Below, piece after piece: positions 61,501 to 64,000 of a stretch of 64,000 bases of DNA. The position numbers and the translations under genes were made by a program. Under the pieces are notes generated by a model. The model saw only the letters and a program-made list of their open reading frames with translations, had not been told where the DNA came from and searched no databases. The number at the start of each line of letters is the position of its first letter. Position 1 is the stretch's first letter. The DNA is from Carposina sasakii (Eukaryota; Arthropoda; Insecta; Lepidoptera; Carposinidae): contig CP053153.1 in the NCBI GenBank assembly GCA_014607495.2, forward strand, positions 6,076,001 through 6,140,000, read 5' to 3'.

Positions 61501-63119
61501 CTCTCACTGCCCACTTCTATAATTCTTAACGATGACGTCGATCCGTTTCTCAATCGAGGAAGTGTTTCACTCCACCCGCCTCATGTTTCACGCGACAACA
61601 TTGTGTGAATCGCGGCGATCAGTAGACCTAAGATTTATAATATAAAATTATATTAATATTAAGCTAGCGAACTTGTTCTACATGATTAATTGTAGTATTT
61701 TTATTGACCTCTCCTTCCTGAAATCGAAACACAACTGAACGCGACCGTTGGTGTACTAACCGCTTCCGCGTCCTGTCTAACCGTTCTGTCCGGCTAACGT
61801 TTCCGTGCGCGCCCGCTAATCCCTAACCGCGCGTAGCCACAAGCCGACGCTGCTGTACGACCCGGCCAAGTCGGAGACGTTCCGAGCTCTGCAGGAGGAC
61901 GGGCTGGGCGACGCGGTGCAGGAGGTTCCTGTACCCGTGCAGACCAAGGTCTTCACCGCGCCACCCGTCAAGGTCAGTCGCAGATCTGCATATCTATCCT
62001 ACTTCCTACTAATATTTGCGGAAGTTTGTGAGGATAGATGTATGTGTATATTTGCGTATACAGGTGTGACAAAAAGGGTATGTTAAGCGAAAGGCTATGA
62101 TTATAGACGATTATAAAGAATCTATTCCCAAAATTTTAGACTTGAAATCACATGTTTATTTTTCAAGATTGTATGAACATTCCTAAGTTGTTTGGGAATT
62201 TTCTATACTAACTAGTAAAATAAACATTTGATTTCGCGTCTCAAATTTAGGAATAGGTTCTCTATAGTGAGCTATTTTCATAGCTTTTCGCTTAACTTAC
62301 CCGTTACTCTTTCACGTAAAAACTACTGTACGGATTTTGATCGAAATTGCCAGCTTGTACTCGTACATCACAATAACACATAGGCTATAAAGTTCACACA
62401 TACTAAACCGCTATCATAGGGCCCCTGAAATTTGGATAATGTATTTTTTGTATGGCCTAGCCATCTATAAAAATCATATTTGATTACCGGCTGCGCCAAT
62501 AGGCCGTTATTTCTTGGCCGTAATAACACCAAGATATGCATAAATCTTAACTGCATACTCTTTAGTACATGAATTTCCAATTTGCAGAAACCAGCCCCAA
62601 CTCCGAAACCTACGAAACAGCCCCAGGCAAAACCGAAAGGAAAACAGACGACCTTCGTAAGTCTCTATATTCTACAAAATATATAGATATCTACATACAA
62701 CAGATGTCGCACTGCGGTTACATATTATACATATTGTAAACTATCTTTTCAACTAGTCGTTTAACTCTATAATTATTTACCTACCCATAAGAAAAGACTA
62801 CAATAGTTAATTAATTAAGGTTTGGAGCGAATTGGTACCAGTTGAGACAGTTGGACATTTTGCGATACAGTACCTACATACGCCTTACCTTAGGGCCGAT
62901 TTTTCCGGCCGATAAAGGTGATCCTTCAGATAAGCTACTGACCATTGGAAAAATCGGCCATTAACAAAAAAAAATATCTGTTGTTTAATACAGTTAATGT
63001 GATTGAAACTGAACCCGTTTTCCTCATTTCAGGTAAACCAAGTGAGCGAAGAGCAGATCCAGCAATCGAACTCGTTCAAGCGCCTCATGTATCACGTGCT
63101 TGGAGACGCGGAGTTCTAG
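34598..63119 (+). CDS. Zasp66: Zasp66-like PDZ and ZM domain protein (ALP/Enigma family, no LIM)
   Basis: ALP/Enigma proteins anchor alpha-actinin at muscle Z-discs. Exons: 34598-34711, 43338-43486, 47894-48071, 55123-55269, 56871-56918, 57855-57943, 61837-61972, 62588-62656, 63033-63119. All junctions are GT-AG and in phase, giving 338 residues. PDZ at about 4-87: the carboxylate-binding loop lies in NWGLRLVGGSD, then GRELVRGDIIAKIDDYDARD and HEDAQNLFKNAPNQIKIVVQ. Residues 148-158 read PYRTTPLVLPG. The ZM motif HKQYNSPINLYSDQNIASTI is at about 215-234. A Lys/Pro-rich segment precedes the C-terminus FKRLMYHVLGDAEF. The stop at 63117 precedes any LIM domain, which favours Zasp66 over Zasp52. 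The 48-nt exon 56871-56918 (VAESVLQRVGGDEGNK) has a weak donor (GTGGTT). Confidence 0.82.
35733..36072 (+). mobile_element. Intact tRNA-derived SINE with target duplication
   Basis: The body starts GCGGTGATAGCCCAGTGGTT (box A TAGCCCAGTGG), with box B GTTCGATCCCA about 45 nt later, and ends in an ATC run. The 13-nt duplication ATATTCCAGTGAA is present at 35720-35732 and 36073-36085, so both ends are exact. Fragments of the same family lie at 33590, 39206, 55300, 55410-55660 (inverted) and 55800-55990. Confidence 0.9.
36116..36142. repeat. TC dinucleotide microsatellite
   Basis: About 13 uninterrupted CT repeats. Confidence 0.9.
37180..37505. mobile_element. Nested palindromic (foldback) element
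   Basis: A perfect 15-bp stem (37256-37270 with 37279-37293, loop 8 nt) sits inside a larger inversion: GGAATTAGGTAGAGTCATTT at about 37297 reappears inverted at about 37480-37503. GTAAGTTGC/GCAACTTAC pairs within the left half. Non-coding. Confidence 0.6.
38010..38094 (+). repeat. GATGAT-family repeat, 3' part
   Basis: The last 85 bp of the family, ending in the ATGATGACGATG tail. Confidence 0.65.
38336..39205. mobile_element. hAT-like non-autonomous DNA transposon
   Basis: Ends TAGGGTTGCCAG and CTGGCAACCCTA are inverted. Internal copies of GTCCGGC near both ends extend the imperfect terminal repeat. The flanks GTCGTATG (38328-38335) and GTCGTAAG (39206-39213) are an 8-nt duplication with one mismatch, as hAT elements make. 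It is 870 bp with no transposase frame. Confidence 0.65.
39206..39335 (+). repeat. SINE fragment beside the hAT-like element
   Basis: It begins within the box B region (GGTTCGATCCCAGTCACGGG) and continues with the SINE body (TGTACCACTGAATTTATT). The 5' half is not present on the other side of the transposon. Confidence 0.6.
39685..39920 (+). repeat. Dispersed repeat of the GACTTCGTC type (copy 1)
   Basis: The words GTGACTTCGTCTCCGTGGA, CCGGGATAAAA, GTGAAAGAGTAACAAAC and TTTCGCGTTTATAATATTAG mark a common lepidopteran repeat. Other copies or parts: 40085-40115, 49091-49280, 49287-49500, 50531-50705 (inverted) and a diverged one at 54905-55070. Confidence 0.6.
41054..41147 (-). repeat. GATGAT-family repeat fragment
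   Basis: Inverted partial copy (words CCCCCAGGGCACGCCACAAG and CACCTGGGCAGG). Confidence 0.6.
41320..41625. other. Unexplained GC-rich segment
   Basis: About 300 bp distinctly richer in GC and CpG than the intron around it. Open minus-strand reading 41576-41319 (85 codons) with no recognised similarity; plus-strand readings contain stops. It could be a decayed retrocopy or retrotransposon piece. Confidence 0.35.
42609..42867 (+). repeat. GATGAT-family repeat (near full length)
   Basis: Same unit as 19575-19840, ending GATGATGATG. Confidence 0.7.
44102..44606. mobile_element. Long foldback element
   Basis: About 505 bp whose outer roughly 200 nt are inverted copies. The left end is GGGTTTGTCCACTCTGATCA; the right end inverted is GGGTTAGTCCACTCTGATCA. 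GATCACGTGATC-like words recur along both arms. No coding frame. Flanking duplication unclear. Confidence 0.7.
44643..44760 (-). repeat. GATGAT-family repeat fragment
   Basis: Inverted copy starting CTTCAGCCTATTGCAG, placed 37 nt after the foldback element. Confidence 0.65.
44761..47893. other. Zasp66 intron 2, right part
   Basis: No exon recognised before the TTTGACTAG acceptor at 47893. A short frame starting at 47315 ends in a plausible donor but in phase 1, which fits no exon of this gene. Confidence 0.4.
48493..48620 (+). repeat. Dispersed repeat with ATGT tail (copy 2)
   Basis: About 90 percent identical by eye to 11104-11240, ending TATGTATG. Confidence 0.65.
49091..49500 (+). repeat. 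Two tandem copies of the GACTTCGTC-type repeat
   Basis: The first copy ends in an AC microsatellite (about 49238-49255) and TTATAATATTAG. A second copy begins at 49287 (GTGGACGCCCGCGACTCCC). Both point the same way. Confidence 0.6.
49606..49739. mobile_element. Foldback MITE, family D (copy 1)
   Basis: Ends GCCGATTTTTCCAATGGTCA and, inverted, GGCCGATTTTTCCATTGGTC, with TAAG-like flanks. About 134 bp. Other copies: 59449-59763, 62890-62964, and a piece at about 42955-43020. Confidence 0.7.
50531..50705 (-). repeat. GACTTCGTC-type repeat, inverted copy
   Basis: The words TCTCAGAAACGGCTG, TTATCCCGGATAATTT and GGAGTCGCGGGCGTCCACTA are the complement of the 49287 copy. Confidence 0.6.
51271..51348 (+). 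CDS. Zasp66: Internal alternative first exon of the Zasp66-like gene (PDZ-less isoform)
   Basis: ATG at 51271 encodes MAVNPNFFPNGYQDPMHPEE then EVVTNW, ending TGG|GTGCGT in phase 0. The next exon (55123, PYRTTPLVLPG) starts in phase 0, and the regular upstream exon ends in LQNQ in the same phase, so TNW replaces LQNQ. The result would be a 217-residue protein without PDZ but with ZM. The 280 nt upstream are CpG-richer than the surroundings and contain TTTCAGTG at 50981, an initiator-like site. Confidence 0.65.
51349..55122. other. Zasp66 intron after the alternative first exon
   Basis: It holds a GATGAT-family fragment (52083-52197, inverted), a LINE-like piece (about 53656-53840), a LINE tail (54815-54900, inverted, as at 10224) and a diverged GACTTCGTC-type repeat (54905-55070). 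52200-53640 shows nothing recognisable beyond AT-rich sequence. Confidence 0.45.
55300..55990. repeat. SINE fragments flanking a Zasp66 exon
   Basis: A short piece at about 55305-55350, an inverted fragment at about 55410-55660 (words AGTGGTACAGGCCCGTAACT) and a direct 3' part at about 55800-55990 (ending near GGAGGCATTATTATAG). The first begins about 35 nt after the donor at 55270. Confidence 0.55.
57944..59448. other. Zasp66 intron 6, left part
   Basis: No exon or clear repeat seen. Open frames at 58150-58482 and 58920-59123 show no similarity I recognise and lack splice context. Confidence 0.35.
59449..59763. mobile_element. Foldback MITE, family D (copy 2) with a GC-rich hairpin core
   Basis: The outer ends (GGTCAGATTTTTCCAATGG and its inverse) match family D. 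Inside, TTGCAATAGCAAAGCCGAAG (about 59509) is inverted near 59627-59646, enclosing a CpG-rich loop of about 55 nt. The small plus-strand frame over it is a by-product. Confidence 0.6.
59820..60722 (-). mobile_element. Internally deleted mariner transposon
   Basis: A 903-bp element with perfect 30-bp terminal inverted repeats starting CGAGGGCTGTTTGATAAGTC, flanked by TA (59818-59819 and 60723-60724). The interior carries a shortened transposase on the minus strand. Full mariners are about 1.3 kb. Confidence 0.92.
59885..60542 (-). pseudogene. Mariner transposase, frameshifted and missing its catalytic core
   Basis: The start ATG at 60542 (MEKTEFRAVIKHF) runs into a stop after a frameshift near 60500. 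The main frame (from 60448) encodes the paired-type DNA-binding domain (TVYNWINDFKRGRSS, DAPRSGRPIEVTT, AENTGISTERVHKILHEDLG, WVPRLL). It reaches the first catalytic Asp in VTVDETC, then jumps directly to DYYLFPNLKRWLGGQKF and the C-terminus KGDYVEK. The segment with the second and third catalytic acids is deleted in frame, so no active enzyme is possible. Confidence 0.9.
60723..61836. other. Zasp66 intron 6, right part
   Basis: No repeat or exon recognised. The last 100 nt before the GCGCGTAG acceptor are GC-rich, with a weak pyrimidine tract for such a well-supported exon. Confidence 0.35.
62060..62315. mobile_element. Foldback MITE, family C (copy 3)
   Basis: Left CAGGTGTGACAAAAAGGGTA; right arm inverted with CATAGCTTTTCGCTTAAC. 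It is more diverged at the right end than copy 2. Located between two Zasp66 coding exons. Confidence 0.6.
62890..62964. mobile_element. Foldback MITE, family D (copy 3, short)
   Basis: TTAGGGCCGATTTTTCC and GGAAAAATCGGCCATTAA close a 75-bp palindrome 70 nt before the last coding exon of Zasp66. Confidence 0.65.
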
Positions 63120-63532
63120 CTGTGTCACTCCCGTGATGACTCGACTCGTGATGAAGTGTCAGTAACCCTCGTTACTGCTCATTACGTCACCAGCCCATTG
63201 ACTGATTCCTTTGGCGGTTAGACATGTCGCCACACGCAACGGTTAGCGAGATAAGACTAACAAAAATTAATTTTAGCATAATGTAAAGCTCCTGGCAGTG
63301 TGTAATACCTACTATTTTTCGGTGGATTTAATTTATTCTAATACTCGAGTATTAGTGATGTAATTTATATTTTACATTAAGTATGTAGTGTAACGTTTAT
63401 TTATACTAAGTGTTGATATTCTGTTTAAACAGAAATTTATATTGTTTATGTATACATAATGAGAAAGTGTTGAGTGTACAGTCTAGTCATTTCGACCCGA
63501 GCTCTGGTCTACGACAAATTCGACGATTTTTA

Positions 63533-63538
63533 AATAAA
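63533..63538 (+). promoter_or_regulatory. Poly(A) signal of the Zasp66-like gene
   Basis: AATAAA about 414 nt after the stop codon. The sequence beyond (63540-64000) shows no gene I recognise. Confidence 0.45.
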
Positions 63539-64000
63539 TTATTTATTTTTATTTAAATTTTGTTTTATTTACACATATTAGCTATCTTTTGAAAATAAAA
63601 GTCAAATCATGAATTTCAAAATAACTATATTTATAACTTGGGAGTTAACTATCAAATTTACACAACAAATAAAATACAGTCTTACAAATTTCATGAATGA
63701 TAAGTACAAGTCAAACAGAGCGGAAATTAATAATTATGATTAAAATAAAACACTTAACAACTTATATCACATTATATAGACATGGGTGCCGTCTCCTGCG
63801 CTGCAGCCAGTGTAACCCTAACCTTACATGTACTTGTGACACAGATTTTTGGTAGGTTTTATTATTGTATGCCAAACAATTATAATTTAAGGTTATCCTC
63901 AAGATTTCATAAAACATTTGCTCAGTGCTCTTATGCCTCGAGTAAAAATCACTTAAAATAAGGCACAATACACATTGCACTTGAAAATCAAATTTATTGT

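Noticed and set aside
34598..63119. Zasp52 or another PDZ-LIM gene
   Set aside because: The stop codon comes after PDZ and ZM without any LIM domain, and no LIM-like cysteine pattern was seen up to 64000.

Overview
The window is nuclear DNA from an insect, most likely a moth or butterfly (Lepidoptera). It is AT-rich, with long introns, GT-AG splicing, GC-richer exons, and dispersed repeats of lepidopteran type: a tRNA-derived SINE, LINE tails ending in ATGT or ATAT repeats, a GATGAT-tailed repeat, foldback MITEs, a mariner and a Ty3/Gypsy element. The genes were assembled by hand from exon translations and splice-site phase. Most of the short open frames elsewhere are chance or repeat-derived.

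Layout. (1) 1-6.3 kb, minus strand: the first two coding exons of 2-oxoglutarate dehydrogenase E1 (Ogdh); the rest lies off the left edge. (2) 7.3-27.7 kb, plus strand: a complete mitochondrial calcium uptake 1 gene (MICU1, 480 aa without microexons), arranged head to head with Ogdh. It carries two alternative-splicing modules: an alternative 5' splice site paired with a duplicated exon (7991/9804), and an array of at least six in-frame microexons of 12-30 nt between 11.6 and 15.2 kb. (3) 16.7-18.2 kb, minus strand: a complete three-exon carbohydrate sulfotransferase nested inside a MICU1 intron. (4) 20.97-25.98 kb: a 5.0-kb chimeric Ty3/Gypsy element in another MICU1 intron. Its LTRs look identical, it has a TATG target duplication, its coding frames are broken and recombined, and it holds two arrays of small hairpins. 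(5) About 30.5-63.1 kb, plus strand: a Zasp66-like PDZ/ZM Z-disc gene with no LIM domain. It has a PDZ start at 34.6 kb and at least one internal alternative first exon (51.27 kb) that would give a PDZ-less protein. Its introns are full of repeats, including a deleted mariner at 59.8-60.7 kb.

How the genes fit together. MICU1 gates calcium entry into the mitochondrial matrix, and OGDH is a matrix dehydrogenase that calcium activates in animals, so the head-to-head pair links a regulator with a downstream target. The sulfotransferase (Golgi) and Zasp66 (muscle Z-disc) have no evident tie to that pair. The strongest candidate for something undescribed is the MICU1 microexon array. By recollection it sits at about the same protein position as the single 4-residue microexon of vertebrate MICU1.1, but is expanded here into a set of choices.
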